A stretch of 64,000 bases of DNA, from assembly GCA_014529385.2 (NCBI GenBank), contig CM043945.1, forward strand, positions 734,312-798,311, read 5' to 3'. The stretch is from Adiantum capillus-veneris. Taxonomy: Eukaryota; Streptophyta; Polypodiopsida; Polypodiales; Pteridaceae. Position numbers and translations under genes: made by a program. The first letter of the stretch is position 1. Each line of letters starts with the position of its first letter. A model generated the notes under the pieces. The model had not been told where the DNA came from. It worked only from the letters and a program-made list of their open reading frames with translations, and did no database searches. Below are positions 44,483 through 56,226 of the stretch, one piece after another.

Positions 44483-44841
44483 CTCCTGTTTAGTGAATAG
44501 ATTATCAAAGTTAGCAGATTTGTCAAAATTTTCTCTGAAATGTCCTTTAGTCTAAAATGCTGACAACTTTTGGTCCAATTTGCTTCAAATCAATTTTTGA
44601 ACAAGCATAGATGCATAAAAACATGCAAGGAACAAAATTGTAAAGTCAAAACAAATTTTTACAACCAAAGTGAATAACCGTGATTATTTACAGTTAAGTA
44701 TTTTTTTCAACTTTTTACAAACTTGACTTCATAGGCTTGAAGTATATACCAAATACATACTCTAAGTGAAATATGGGCTCATTTGGATGCATAGGGTGAA
44801 AATGGGAGCAGATTTTGGCTTTAGGTCTCTGAAACAGTAGA
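44483..44841 (-). other. Leader-like tract upstream of ORF X
   Basis: AT-rich, non-coding sequence with wording similar to leader A (for example ACTTTTGGTCCAATTTGC). It has one weak palindrome at 44725-44746 beginning GACTTCATAGGCTTGAAG. It continues beyond the nested element at 47624-47815, where TTTGAGCTCCAAATTGG and similar phrases occur. Confidence 0.45.
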
Positions 44842-45516
44842 TGTGAGGTCCCCACCCCATCGTATCAAACAACGGATCTGATGGTAAACCTGGTGGCCAC
44901 TAGATCTATAGCGGAAGCAAACAAAATGGTTCTGGGTTCAACTAGCGGACGATCTCTCATCACAAAGTGAGTCGAGAGTTCGAGCCTACTAGCAACGAGA
45001 TCTAGCTCCACCTCGCAGGGGAAGCATACTTAACTATCTAGCGATCCTAAGACCCACCTTCCAAGAGGAGAGAAACCCCGAGTGCCTTTTTCCCCATGTT
45101 TCAGAGGCACGTACTCTCGAGGATTCGACACTCTAGGGGCAATGAGTAATACCAATATCGAGTAAGAACTATGGGTACAGAGAGTTCCCGACCAATCGGG
45201 ACCACCCATCTCGTAGGCATTGGCAACCCGAGCCAAGCCCCCACTTTCCACCCCCACACTCACACTTCCTCGTGTGACCTATTTACTACCACAAAGGTTG
45301 TTCAACATAGATATTCCTTGTTTAATTCCGAATCACATGGTTCGTTAAAACAACACTTCAACCAGTATTGCAAACAACACCAAGACAGAATTCTAGTAAA
45401 AATTCTACTCAAACTTATTCGTAAAAGTTTCAATGTTCTGGAGGTACAACATCCCCCCTCTAGCGAGAGTTCACTCCTCCTGTTGTCGCCTAGCTGTCCA
45501 TACAACTAGGTATGTC

Positions 45517-45630
45517 CACCGCATAGAAAGCACGTCATGGACACTCCCACCGCATAGAAAGCAAGACGTGGGTTCCCACCGCATAGAAAGCAAGTCGTGG
45601 GTATTCACCGCATAAAAAGCAAGTCGTGGA
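45517..45630. repeat. Four tandem copies of a 29-31-bp unit
   Basis: Units start at 45517, 45548, 45577 and 45606, each opening CACCGCATAGAAAGCA (AAAAAGC in the last) and ending GTCGTGG. Few mutations separate them. They lie inside the nested TG...CA element. Confidence 0.9.
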
Positions 45631-45871
45631 TTCAAGAGCCCTAACGAGGAACTCTGCCCCCTGTGATCAGTAGGGGGGTCAGAACTGATTCAGCATTGGA
45701 AATAAAATGAACATGTCGAGCAAAATTTTCCCTAGCAAACATTCTTTCCTCTTGCAAACAGCATACCCATCAATCATTTCTTTCCTACTTTATACTTAAA
45801 TGTACTATGCATTCAATGCCGAGGTTTCTGTCGGATTTCTCCAACATGTTCGGGGATATGTTCATTCCTAA

Positions 45872-46072
45872 CTAATCGTATGCAATGTTAATTAAACAAC
45901 TTGAATAGAAATTGGGACCTACCTCTTCCATTTCTTCGTCAATAGCCCGTGAGATGGCCGGTATTTGCTCGTCCATGGGAGTCTTTCCTTTTCCGTTGAC
46001 ATTGCTTGTTCCCGCCTCGCGGTCGTGGACTCCACCGAAGCGAGTTCTCTTAACCGGGGCCATTTTTCTCAC
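45872..46072 (-). CDS. Short first-exon-like ORF in the nested element
   Basis: The frame from Met at 46063 reads MAPVKRTRFGGVHDREAGTS and ends with EEMEEV, followed at 45922 by GTAGGT, a good 5' splice donor. A TATA-like CTATTTAAAGGC lies 900 bp upstream on the same strand. The protein start is basic and disordered, as in gag-type first exons. No downstream exon was recognised. It could be a chance frame in an LTR transcript. Confidence 0.3.
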   Translation of the reverse strand: MRKMAPVKRTRFGGVHDREAGTSNVNGKGKTPMDEQIPAISRAIDEEMEEVGPNFYSSCLINIAYD

Positions 46073-46960
46073 TACTTAAATGATAGACTTGAAAAAAAAG
46101 AGCTAAGGTCCGAGAGTAACATGACAAACCAATCGGCAGATTAGATTTATTTAAAGACTCCTCCTTATGCACGAGGTTAGATTTTTCCCTTTTTGCCCTA
46201 GCAATTTTTAAGGGTAATTCTGTATCCACCCTATGGGAAACGACTCTAAGGTTAATTACTTGGCTTAGATGATTAAGAACTTTAGAGTTTTTCTAATTGA
46301 TTCACGAAAGATATGAAGTAAGCAAGCTCATTCATTTTCCTAGAGCAATATGAAGGTGCAGAGTGACCGCAGGCATGTGTGATGGAAAAACTTTCTTCTT
46401 ATTGGACTAATGACGGATTAATTTTCAGCCTTAATCGCATCTAATGTGGGAGAAGATTAAGTATAATTTAATTACAACTCTATTGAGTAGTGAAAGATTG
46501 AATTCCGATAAATCTACACTATTACTAGCTGACAATTTATTGACTATACCGCCTAGAGAGAGAATCTTTCCTAATCATGCATTAATCCTTGATTAAGGAT
46601 GATGAATGGCTGAATAAATTAACTAAATGAATGATAATTATGTAATGAAGTATAGCTATGAAAACTTAGAGAGGAGCTATAGAGAATTATAGCTAAAAGT
46701 AGGCATAGTAGACAAGAATTATGAGTGGGTAATGATGAGATTAAGAAGAGCAGTAATTAAACCATAATTACCGTGATTAGGGGCTGAGAATCCTCTTAAA
46801 TTTTTGATGCAATGAATCCTCGAGATGGGAATTTTGGTAGCACCTCCCTCCTTGCTTCTCCTTCAAAAGCTGTGTGTGTGTGTCGGCAGCACCTTCCCAG
46901 TGTGTAGGTGTGTGAGTATGCAATGTGTGTGTGTGAGCATATCTGTCTGTGTGTGTGTAT

Positions 46961-46973
46961 GCCTTTAAATAGG
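46961..46973 (-). promoter_or_regulatory. TATA-like site of nested element
   Basis: The minus strand reads CCTATTTAAAGGC, followed within 20 bp by a CA-rich microsatellite on that strand (46860-46960). Similar TATA-then-dinucleotide order is seen in other LTRs here. Confidence 0.4.
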
Positions 46974-47885
46974 CTCCTACAGGCTGAAAATTGATTTGTG
47001 TCACTAATTGCATCTGGATGAGCACTCAGTCCTTGCATGGCAAGTCCAGTTGCCTACCCACCAAGTGTCCAGTTGGCTCAGTAAACTGACTCTCACACTG
47101 AGTTGCAGGCTTGGCAGCTTCCCCAAGACTCCCACAAAGCAAGAGGGCGCCCCCTAGCTGCTAAAGCAGGTTTGGAGTGGGCTGGGACCTGTTCCCACAC
47201 AACCTCGGGCCCCCGATGCCTCCCGGACAATTTTGTGAAAAATTGGTTTTAGGCTAAAACGGGCCATACGAGTCGGATTTTGATGCCGTAAATTGCTATA
47301 TTAAGCTCTAACTAAGACGTACGGGTCTGAGTACCTACCATATTTAGCAGCCCCCCCAGGGTCCGAAAATGCATTTTTTTCAAATTCGGGGTACGGGTGT
47401 AGATTTTCGAGACAATCGAGACTAGACGGTTCGGGTGACCAAAAACTTACTATTTTTAAAAAATTTTCACAAAAATTATTTTAATTCACATTTTGAAGCT
47501 TTATAACATTCTAAACATCATGGCACTGACAAAATCTGGAAAATTGCTAAAAATAGTAACTTATTCCATTGTATTCATTTCATGGTACAAGGGTGCTCTT
47601 GTGATCGGGTCAGAGACCTTACAGTAGATATAAAGAAGATTTGCGATTTTGAGCTCCAAATTGGTTTAAACTTGGCTAGTGGGCTTAACACATCAAGTAG
47701 TATGATGGCAAGATATCAAAACTTTCCCAATTTGGCTAGAAAGTAAATAATCACGATTATTAACTTTTCTACCATAATTAACATTTTTTGGTGCAAATTG
47801 GTTATAAGCATTGTACACTACAAGAGGTTGTGTGCTCTTGTGACACTTATAGTGATGGAAATACACTGGGTTTTTAAAACCCCCG

Positions 47886-47961
47886 GCGTCGCTAAAGGCG
47901 TCGCTAAAAGCGTCGCTATAATAGTCGCTATAAGCGTCGCTATATAGTGACGCTTATAGCG
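47886..47961. repeat. Subterminal 12-bp repeats of the CACTA element
   Basis: Five head-to-tail units GCGTCGCTAWAD start exactly every 12 bp at 47886, 47898, 47910, 47922 and 47934 (the fourth begins TAG). An inverted pair, TGACGCTTATAGCGATG, follows. In En/Spm the element-encoded TNPA binds 12-bp subterminal motifs, so these are candidate binding sites. Confidence 0.85.
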
Positions 47962-48656
47962 ATGCCCAAGATTAAAATTTTTTGGGGGCAGGGCATTGAA
48001 TGCCCTGCCACCCATCAACCATATTGAATGTTTCATTAGTCTATTTACCTTTGAAAAAAAGTGCAAAGGTAAATATAGACCAAAAATAGTCACCCACAAG
48101 ACAATATAATCATTAACTCCATCATCCATAGTACGTATTGTTTGCAAAATAAAGATACAAAAATGACAAGCGTGAAGTGATGGAAGTAAATAAATGACAA
48201 TTGTACACAGCAACAAAATCACTTGATTATTAATCATTGCAAATGTAATAGTTACGAACCATTGTCATTATTTAAAAAATATACATGGTTTTCAAAAATA
48301 CATAGTTACATGGTCTCATGATACATAAGTTAGGACAAAAAGAAACTAATGCTATCTAGCTATGGCTAAATTGACGTCGTCTAATCGGACTTCTCATCAC
48401 GTCCAAGCGGCGTATCTGTCGGATTCTGCAAAAAAAAACAATAAGATAGCCCATTGTAAGTATAAACATATAGCGAGCGATGTTTATAAAACAATACAAT
48501 AAATAGAAAAGAATAAACCCTAATACTAACCATGCCTCCGCGAGAAGTCAGGATGTCTATAAGGGCGTTTAAGCCCTTCCTGCCTGCGTACTCACGCTCG
48601 TACGGAGTGGGATCACGTCCTGTAAATGACCACTATCAAAACATACAAAGAATCCA

Positions 48657-49710
48657 TTATGTTAGAATTTCAAATCCCATAAACCCTAAACTATCGAACA
48701 TAGATGCAAAAACACTTACAAAATCGGCCTCAAATGATGTCCACCCGCCGCTCCCCAAGTGGTGCGAGCTCCCTGCCTCTACTCGCGCTCTCGCTGCCTC
48801 CTTTTGTTGCTTCCACTTGTCGGGATTCTCGTGCGCTTCTTTCTTCGCATGCTTCCAATCTTCTTTGGCCAGCCAATCTGGTCTGTTCCATCCATGCTTG
48901 ATTGCTTTTTGCACTTCGGAACGCTTATGCTTGCAGTATTCGCGCATTCGAACCTTCATCACATCTTCATTGAAGCGGTCATCCGTTGTTGGAACGGGAA
49001 ACTCGTCATGAAGCATGCTGATGACTCTGTCTTATAATTCATTCGGTACTTCACTCTAGGTGTTTATTATGTAGTGTATAAACACCTGAGAGCAAATACC
49101 GCTCATGCGCGAAATCACCTTCTTGCCGTCATCATCCAAGATGATGCCGCCGCTGAAGTCGACGGAGTAAGGCAAGCCCTCTCGCCGTTGACGCGTGAAC
49201 CTAGTTGTCTCGACAGGGGTCTCTAGAAGCTGGTCAACGGGGGTACAGACGCCAGGTGTCTCCACTGGAGTCTGAGCCCCAAAGCGAGGAGTGTCCGCTG
49301 GAGTGACTCCTGGAGGAGTAGCTAGTGGTGTAGCTGTGGGGAACGGCACTCAACCGCGCAAAACCTGGTGTCGATGGAAATGCCATGGCTGGTGTCAGGA
49401 CGGGCAAAGAAGGGGAGGGTAGAGAGCCTCGTTGAACACGAGGCGGTGTCGAAGCATCGGTGGCGCCACCCCCACAACAACCACCACTGCCACTGCCACC
49501 ACTAGAGCACCGGTGCCTAGATGAGTGTGAATATCGTCTCGTCGACACTGAAGCTTCGGAGCGTGCTGAGGACTCCGAAACAGAGGGAGATGCAGATGGA
49601 GTAGGAACGCGCGATGGTATGCCAGAGCTATGACGCTCCACGTACCATTGTCTCTGCTGGGGTAACAAAGAAGAAAGGAACTCCTCATCATCCATACCTG
49701 CATTAAACAC
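48657..49710 (-). CDS. TNPA-like second CACTA protein
   Basis: Frames 49710-49234, 49349-49056 and 49016-48657 appear to be exons or shifted parts of one gene. The N-terminal part is MDDEEFLSSLLPQQRQWYVE followed by Ser/Thr/Pro-rich low complexity. The middle has FTRQRREGLPYSVDFSGGI. The C-terminal part has WLAKEDWKHAKKEAHENPDK and SSHHLGSGGWTSFEADF, resembling the plant Transposase_24/TNPA-type region, with a spaced Lys-rich helix and HhLG-GG motif. In En/Spm this protein binds the subterminal repeats. Its internal joins are not certain. Confidence 0.6.
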
Positions 49711-50073
49711 ACGAACGTTTAAACTTAATATTGAATGAATGGAGTAGAAAACATGGACAAGTAGATAGAGAGAGAGAGGGAGAGAGAGAGAGAGAGGAGG
49801 TGCTCGTCGTCTCTGCGAATGAGAACATACCTAGAGCATACGTACCTGGAGTGGACGCAAAGACCATTAAATACAATGACGCAATGACGCAAATACCTAA
49901 AGAGCCGGAGAATCGTACAAGAACTTGAATTTTCATGTAGCTTTGGAATGTTCAAAGGCTAGCAGCAACAGAAAGCGTTCTTCTTCTATTCATCTTGAGT
50001 GATGAAAGAGACAAGTGCATAACTCCGAATTTACAAAATGGAGCCATCTTGTTCAAATACAATATTTATGGCT

Positions 50074-50790
50074 TTAAGAGATCTCTCTCTCATCCTCGCA
50101 TAGCTCAGCATAACTTCCTATATCTATATAGAGCTCTCCGTTTAAACAGATGTCCTCTGTTTCATTTTGTAGATCCTCTGCATGCACCCCATAGCGAGTA
50201 GTAGCTTGATGTTCGTCTGGCACCCCCTCCACAGCTTCTGACTGGGCATCTTCTCCAATCTCCTCCATTGATGCCGTTGTGATTGGCACATGGTAGCCTT
50301 CATACGTCCGTGCACTACGAGGGGCTACCTCCATGACGTACCACCAGTTTGATGCAGACTTTGTGGGATGAAATATCGCCTACCAGAGCTACATAACTTA
50401 CACGAGAGCTCCCAAGCGCATAAATTCTAAAACACACGTTAACTATTTACATACTTACTTGTTCACAATGCTCGGGTAGTACGAAAGTGTCTCGTAGGTC
50501 AGTCCATTTCTTAGTTGAATCCACCTCAAGAAAACCAAACTCTCCTCTACGCATAGTAGCGTTGTGACCCTCCATGATTATCTTGAACCATTGCACGTCG
50601 AACAAGTCGACAAAAAATCCTCTATAGTCGATCCTCAAAATCTCTTGTAGTGTGCCGAAGTAAGTGAGTTCCGCCACCACAGGAGATGCATCAGAGGACC
50701 GTCGTCGACTAGACTGTTCAAATTTTGCCATGATTCCACAATCTTGAGTAAAACATTTTTTGTCGATCCGTTCCACCCTAAAATGTCGAC
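50074..50790 (-). pseudogene. DUF4216-like segment of CACTA
   Basis: The frame from about 50776 to 50447 contains ELTYFGTLQEILRIDYRGF and DVQWFKIIMEGHNAT, then TDLRDTFVLPEHCEQVSM. This matches the DUF4216 pattern commonly found in plant CACTA elements downstream of TNP2. The frame at 50334-50074 (YEGYHVPIT; Glu-rich) probably continues it after an intron. Role unknown. Confidence 0.65.
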
Positions 50791-50829
50791 CTTTACACCG
50801 TGCTGCTGTGTATGACTTATACTACAACC

Positions 50830-51691
50830 AACAAAGATTATGAGTCGCTATTCAAACATCTAGAAAGTTACTAGTCGTACATTGCAAATTTACCTTGGTC
50901 GCGCAACCCCTAGAGTACTCCCACTCTTCCTCAGTCACTTCTTCACCGCACTATTGTGCGCTTTTCAGTTGGTTGTGCAACCATCTTAAGCTCATGAATG
51001 TTAGTAGGCTCTCCAGACCCATCGGATAGTGCAGCGGTGGTCGTCTTCCCCGTCTCCACTCGATTCTTGCCCTTTGTCGCTCTTGCTTTGCATCCTCATA
51101 TTGTGAGATCCACTTTTGCATGAGTGGATTGTGAAGCATGCAAAATCGGTTGATTTTAGCCTCTAGATCTTCCGTCATCTTCTTCTCAACACTGAGATTT
51201 CACATGAAAATTCCAGATATGCGCTCATCATCTATGGTTCGCCATAGCGTGTCCCGGGCTTTATCAAATCCATCTCGCCACTCTCCAATGTACACTAGGG
51301 ACTCTGATACCAGCCAAACTTCTGCCGTGCTACCCTCCGAACGTGCCTTCTGACGCACATATCCCTTGAGCGTTTTCATGAAACGTTCTAAAAAGAACAT
51401 TCATCTGGAATGTACTGTGCCGGCTATTTCCACCTCATCAACTATGTGAACAAGAAGATGCACCTGAATGGTTAGCATGGTAGTAGGAAAATGTTTCTCA
51501 AACATGCACACAACCTCCGCATCATTTAGTTTGGCGAATGGTATGGAGTCTAAGTTGATCTCCTTTTGTGAGTTCCATTGTACCAACTTCGCAAGTTTGT
51601 AGATTGTGTTACGGACGTCAAGAGACAGACATCCCCTAAACACGTGCAGCAATGATATTAAAGTACGTCCACACACGAATTTGTTACACAA
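50830..51691 (-). CDS. DUF4218-like segment of CACTA
   Basis: The frame 51691-51401 has GCLSLDVRNTIYKLAKLV, CMFEKHFPTTMLTIQVHLL and EVEIAGTVHSR. It continues without a gap into 51400-51200 with WMFFLERFMKTLKGYV, QKARSEGSTAEVW and ERISGIFM. Then 51178-50951 adds DLEAKINRFCMLHNPLMQKW. These match DUF4218, which accompanies TNP2 in plant CACTA transposases. The junction to the TNP2 part near 51640-51725 contains either an intron or a frame break. Confidence 0.75.
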
Positions 51692-51724
51692 TTCTCACTA
51701 TGATATACTCCACTATGAACATAC

Positions 51725-53775
51725 CTGACACATTTTATGCCAGTCGTGTGACTTCAAACCGGTAAGATTTCCTTCTTTAGTAAAACACGTTCGGAGCGAG
51801 TGCATTACGCCAGTGGGAGTTCGCAAAGATCGAATGGTCTCTTTCACTTTGCGTTCTTGGGCTCCTGTGAAAATCCATGGTGCTTTAGGGAGTTTTATTC
51901 ATCCATCGGACGCTGTTTGCGGCCAATATTGCTCCATACGATCCACATTTCTAAGGTCAACTCTGGCTCCCAAAGTATCTTTCTTGCCGGTCAGATGGTC
52001 CCATAGTAGATTACCCACATTCTTGAATATGTGCATTGGATCAAGCAAGTGATTGATCATGAGTCGGGGCCAGTATGGTAACTCGTACCATAGAGATAGC
52101 CTCTTCATCCCTGGGGGCAATCCGTCATCACACATCTCCTTCTGCTCTAACCATGCTTGTGCAGACATCCTTGGTGGCTCTCTTCCCAAAAAGCAGTCGC
52201 GTAACACATGATTCTCTGGAAGATACGCTTGATGACCTTCGTAGATTTTCTTCTTCAGTGAGGGCACCCTACGTGCATTCAGTTTAGGTCCACATGTGAC
52301 ACATGCTCTGTATCCGCTTGTTTTAAGCCCTGCATGTATACACATGATAATAGATCAACTTGAGAAAAAGCAAGATTTACAGTGTCTGAGTGAGGAGTGT
52401 AAATAGATCACCTGAGCATTCTGTTAGTCCGGGATAGTCATGCATGGTCCACATTAGAATGCCTCTGATCAAAGCATTCCGTCAACGTGTGTGTCGGCTC
52501 ATATCCACCACCTCTATGCCAATCCACAATTGTTGTAGCTCTTCCAATAGTGGACGAAGATACACATCCATATTGTTCACTTTATATCGCCCCGGCACAA
52601 TCAAGCTTAGCCATAGGTGCCCCTTCTTCGTAGTCAACCACAGGGGAATGTTGTAGTTGACGATGACAACGGGCCATACACTGTAAGATGTTGATCTTTG
52701 ACCAAATGGATCTACACCATCCATAGCCAGGCCTAAGCGCAAATTTCGAGCTTCCCTAGCAAAATCCGTCCATGTTCCATCTATATGTTTCCAGGCTGCA
52801 CAATCTCGAGGAATCCGTAGCACACCATCCGAAGATTTATTCTCCTCATGCCATGATGCTAGTGCAGCCCTGGACTTACATTCAAAGAAATTCTTGATGC
52901 GAGGAAGCAGAGGAAAAGGTCGCAAAACCTTTTGCGGATTTTTTTTTCCGTGGAGATCTACTCGATATCTTTCGGAATCACATTTCGGACACTTCTCCAT
53001 GTCTATGTATTCCCCTTTGAAAAGAATGCAGTCATTAGGACAAGCGTGGATCGAATTGTAATCCATCCCCAAGTTTCGCAAAATATTTCTTGCTTCCTCT
53101 CGAGAATCTGGCATCACATTATCTGGTAGTACGTGCTCTTTGAGCAATCTACACAACATAAAAATACGGTACAATTGTGTAAAAATCTATCAGATCATTA
53201 TACATTTAGAGTTTTATTAAAGTAAACTAATTGTAATAGATCACCTAAAAAGCGTTGTGACGCTAGTGTCACTCCATCCAAAATTTGTCTGCATGTTGAG
53301 AAGAACTAGGAGTGCTTTCAATCTAGACACATGTGCTCCATTATACAATGGCATATCGGCTTCACTTTTCATATCATCATAGACAAGCCTTTCTGAATCC
53401 ATGATCATCTCGATCATTTCATCAATTTCGGGCTCAAACATTGCCTCGTTGGGAATGTGGTCTGCATGATCATCCCCCGAGCTGTCAGAGGCTACATCTT
53501 GTACCTCACATATGCTGATTGACCAAAGCGCCTGCGAACACGTCTATTGGGTTGCAAGATTGCTATATGTTGGCCAGTGTCAGAGTCCGATGAGTTATTA
53601 TTGGCAACAAATCAATCTATAATAGATGGATAGAACTTGCCAAATTTGCGAACGTGCTGCAAAGAAACGCGTCTTGTCCGTCGCACAGCATGCTTGCAAT
53701 GGTTACAAGGACATAAGATCCTCGATGAGAGATAGGTGTTTCGGTTGGACGGCCCCACATCCTCGTCACTACTCA
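51725..53775 (-). CDS. TNP2-type transposase of CACTA
   Basis: The start at 53775 (MSSDEDVGPSNRNTYLSS) leads to CPCNHCKHAVRRTRRVSLQH, the transposase-associated CX1CX2C-type domain. Then follow LYNGAHVSRLKALLVLL, an intron at about 53149-53244, HVLPDNVMPDSREEA, CPNDCILF, WKHIDGTWTDFAREARNLRL, a second intron at 52330-52411 with good GT/AG ends, YRACVTCGPKLN and LLDPMHIFKNVGNLLWDHLT. Stops interrupt it near 52480 and after QTASDG near 51895, before KLPKAPWIF. The family makes the transposition cuts together with the TNPA product. The stops make this copy non-functional. Confidence 0.85.
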
Positions 53776-53792
53776 TAATGAGGGCAAAAATC

Positions 53793-53968
53793 TTATAACC
53801 TGGACAACAAATTTAATCTTCTATTGACATTCTTCATCTTTTATCTCCCTCTCTCTCTCTCTCTCTCTCTTTCTTCACACTGTAAACTACCTCACATTCT
53901 CTAGTCATGTCCAATCCCCGCACACCTCGATCTAGAGGTGCACGGAGATCAGAACCACCGGGTTATAA
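53793..53968. repeat. Dispersed repeat with short inverted ends (copy 2)
   Basis: A 176-bp copy of the 22919-23103 repeat, with ends TTATAACCTGG and CCGGGTTATAA and an internal CT run. It sits 18 bp upstream of the TNP2 start codon, in what would be the 5' untranslated region. The same TC dinucleotide borders it on both sides. Confidence 0.75.
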
Positions 53969-54639
53969 TCTCGTCTTTATTGGTCAATGCCTATATTTGT
54001 GGGTACAAGAAATCTACACACCCACGTCTACATGATACTGCATGTAGTGGACAAAGCCCCTTTGACTCTTCTCTAGCTGTAGCATTTCACAGCATCTTAA
54101 CATCTTTTCATAGTAGATCTTTCTTTGTAGCATGCAAGTACGTCATTCTTGCAATGTAGCTGATGTCTGCTCAAGGCACTTAATTCTTATTCTAGATTTG
54201 ACGGGATGTGCGTGGTGTGTGTGTGTGTGTGTGTGTGTGTGACCCTTGAAATTGTCATCTTGCATCACTAATTTCTGTGTATGCTCAATTTGCTCTTCCA
54301 TTAGCTGAACATGACGGCTTATTGTATGGTAGCAGCAATCGAACATGCAGGTGGAATTGCTAGTCCGCATGGACTGTCGAGGCTGTGAGCGTAGGAAATT
54401 TTCTTGCCATTTCTTCTTACCTTATCTTAAACGATTTCCTCGCCATTTCTTCTAACCTTAATTAAATAACCTAAATCTAATTTAATATAACATATATAAA
54501 CCTAAATCCAATCTAATATAACATAAATCTAAATCTAACGTAAATAAACCTAAATCTAATCTAATTTAACTTAAATACACCTAAATCTAATTTAACGTAA
54601 GTCTACATCTAAGCTAATCTTTAACATCTTTTGGGATAA

Positions 54640-55020
54640 TTTCCTACGACGTTAAAACTCTCTTCTTCTTGTGTGTGTGTGTGTGTGTGTGGGTGTGTGT
54701 GTGCCAATAAAAAGAGAAAAATGGTATAACATTTCTATCACCCAAGTGTGGTAGATTGGTTATGCCATTTTCCTCTTGAATAACAAGTCTTGGTTTCAAC
54801 TCCTCGTCGGCTAGATTTTTAGGTCTCTTTAATTAGTTTCCTATGACGTTAAATTAAACTCTCTTCTTCGCGGGTGTGTGCACGCTAATAAAAAAAAGAG
54901 AAAAATGGTATAACTTTTCTATCACCGAAGTGTGATAGATTGGTTATGCCATTTCTCTTATGAATAACATGTTTTGAGTTCAACTCTTGTCGACTAGATC
55001 TTTAAGGTCTCTTGGGATAC
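54640..55020 (-). repeat. Tandem 184-197-bp units with tRNA-like boxes
   Basis: Units start at about 54640, 54837 and 55021 with TTTCCTACGACGTTAA-like text. The first two contain GTGTGGTAGATTGGTTA-like and GGTTTCAACTCC-like sequences, which look like pol III A and B boxes 45 bp apart on the plus strand. A (GT)n run follows the opening in the first unit. This could be tandem tRNA-derived SINE heads. Confidence 0.55.
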
Positions 55021-55039
55021 TTTCCTACGATGTTAAGAC

Positions 55040-55075
55040 TCTCTTCTTCTTCTTCTTCTTCTTCTTCTTCTTCTT

Positions 55076-55125
<50 letters not shown>

Positions 55126-55413
55126 TTTTATATATATATATCTCCCTCTCTCTTTTCCTCTCTCAATGTGTGTGCATTTTTTGATTATGCATGTGTGTGT
55201 GTGCGTTTTTTTGGTTTATGCATGCTCTCTCTCTCTTTTCCTCTCTCAATGTGTGTGTGCTTTCTTTGATTATACATATATGTGTGTGTGCGTATTTTTG
55301 GTTTATGCATGCTCTCTCTTTTCCTCTCTCAAGGTATGTGTGCTTTCTTTGTGTATGTATGTGTGTGTGCGTTTTTTGTTTATGCTTGTGCTCTCTCTCT
55401 CTCTCTCTCTCGT

Positions 55414-55449
<36 letters not shown>

Positions 55450-55547
55450 TTTTATATATATATATATATCTCTCTCTCTCTTTTCCTCTATCAATGTGTG
55501 CATTTTTTGATTATGCATGTGTGCGCGCATTTTTTTGGTTTATGCAT

Positions 55548-55607
<60 letters not shown>

Positions 55608-55753
55608 TCTCTCAATGTGTGTGCGCTTTCTTTGATTATACATGTGTGTGTGCGTATTTTTGGTTTATGCATGCTCTCTCTCTTTTCCTCTCTCAAGGTG
55701 TGTGTGCTTTCCTTGTGTATGCATGTGTGTGTGCGTTTTTTGTTTATGCTTGT

Positions 55754-55800
<47 letters not shown>

Positions 55801-55909
55801 AACACAATGTGTGTGTGTGTGTGTGAAAGAGAGGGAGAGAGAAAGAGGGGAAGGGACCATGAGAGTGAGGAGAGGGAAGGAGCATACCTGGCTCTCCTTC
55901 CTCTCCTCA

Positions 55910-55965
<56 letters not shown>

Positions 55966-56034
55966 AGAGAGAAAGAGGGGAAGGGAACATGAGAGTGAGG
56001 AGAGGGAAGGAGCATACCTGGCTCTCCTTCCTCT

Positions 56035-56110
<76 letters not shown>
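55040..56110. repeat. Microsatellite-dense block
   Basis: Long runs include (CTT)n at 55040-55077, (CT)n at 55081-55122, 55392-55447, 55548-55606 and 55755-55798, and (GT)n at 56039-56106. Larger units are copied too. Text from TTATGCATGCTCTC through GTGCTCTCTC at about 55210-55395 is nearly repeated at about 55540-55760. A 120-bp unit (GAGAAAGAGGGGAAGGGA...CCTTCCTCTCCTC) is repeated at 55836-55908 and 55969-56038. The long Ser/Leu and Cys/Val frames here are artefacts. Confidence 0.95.
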
Positions 56111-56226
56111 AAGAAAGAGAGAGAGAGAGATGGAGAGCGTTACCTTGCTTGCTTGAGCACGCATCGAAAACTCAGATCTGATATCTGAGTTTTCAGACGC
56201 TCTCGGTTATTTTTTAAGCCCTGCCG

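Larger units (their letters stand above)
44842..47623. mobile_element. Nested 2.78-kb TG...CA element with GTAGA duplication
   Basis: It starts TGTGAGGTCC and ends AGACCTTACA, inverted ends sharing about 8 of 10 bases. It is flanked on both sides by GTAGA (44837-44841 and 47624-47628). TG...CA ends with a 5-bp target duplication are the hallmark of LTR elements, so this may be one long solo LTR. A TATA-like site at 46961-46973 points to the minus strand. No pol sequence is present. A non-LTR DNA element with 5-bp duplication remains possible. Confidence 0.65.

Noticed and set aside
44842-44880. LTR of the plus-strand type starting TGTGAGGTCCCC as an independent LTR start
   Set aside because: The inverted partner at 47623 and the shared GTAGA flanks show it is the left end of one nested element, not a separate LTR.
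55191-56188. Several long ORFs rich in Ser-Leu, Cys-Val and Arg-Glu
   Set aside because: They are read through CT, GT and GA dinucleotide tracts, which lack stops in all frames. No domain or codon bias supports them.
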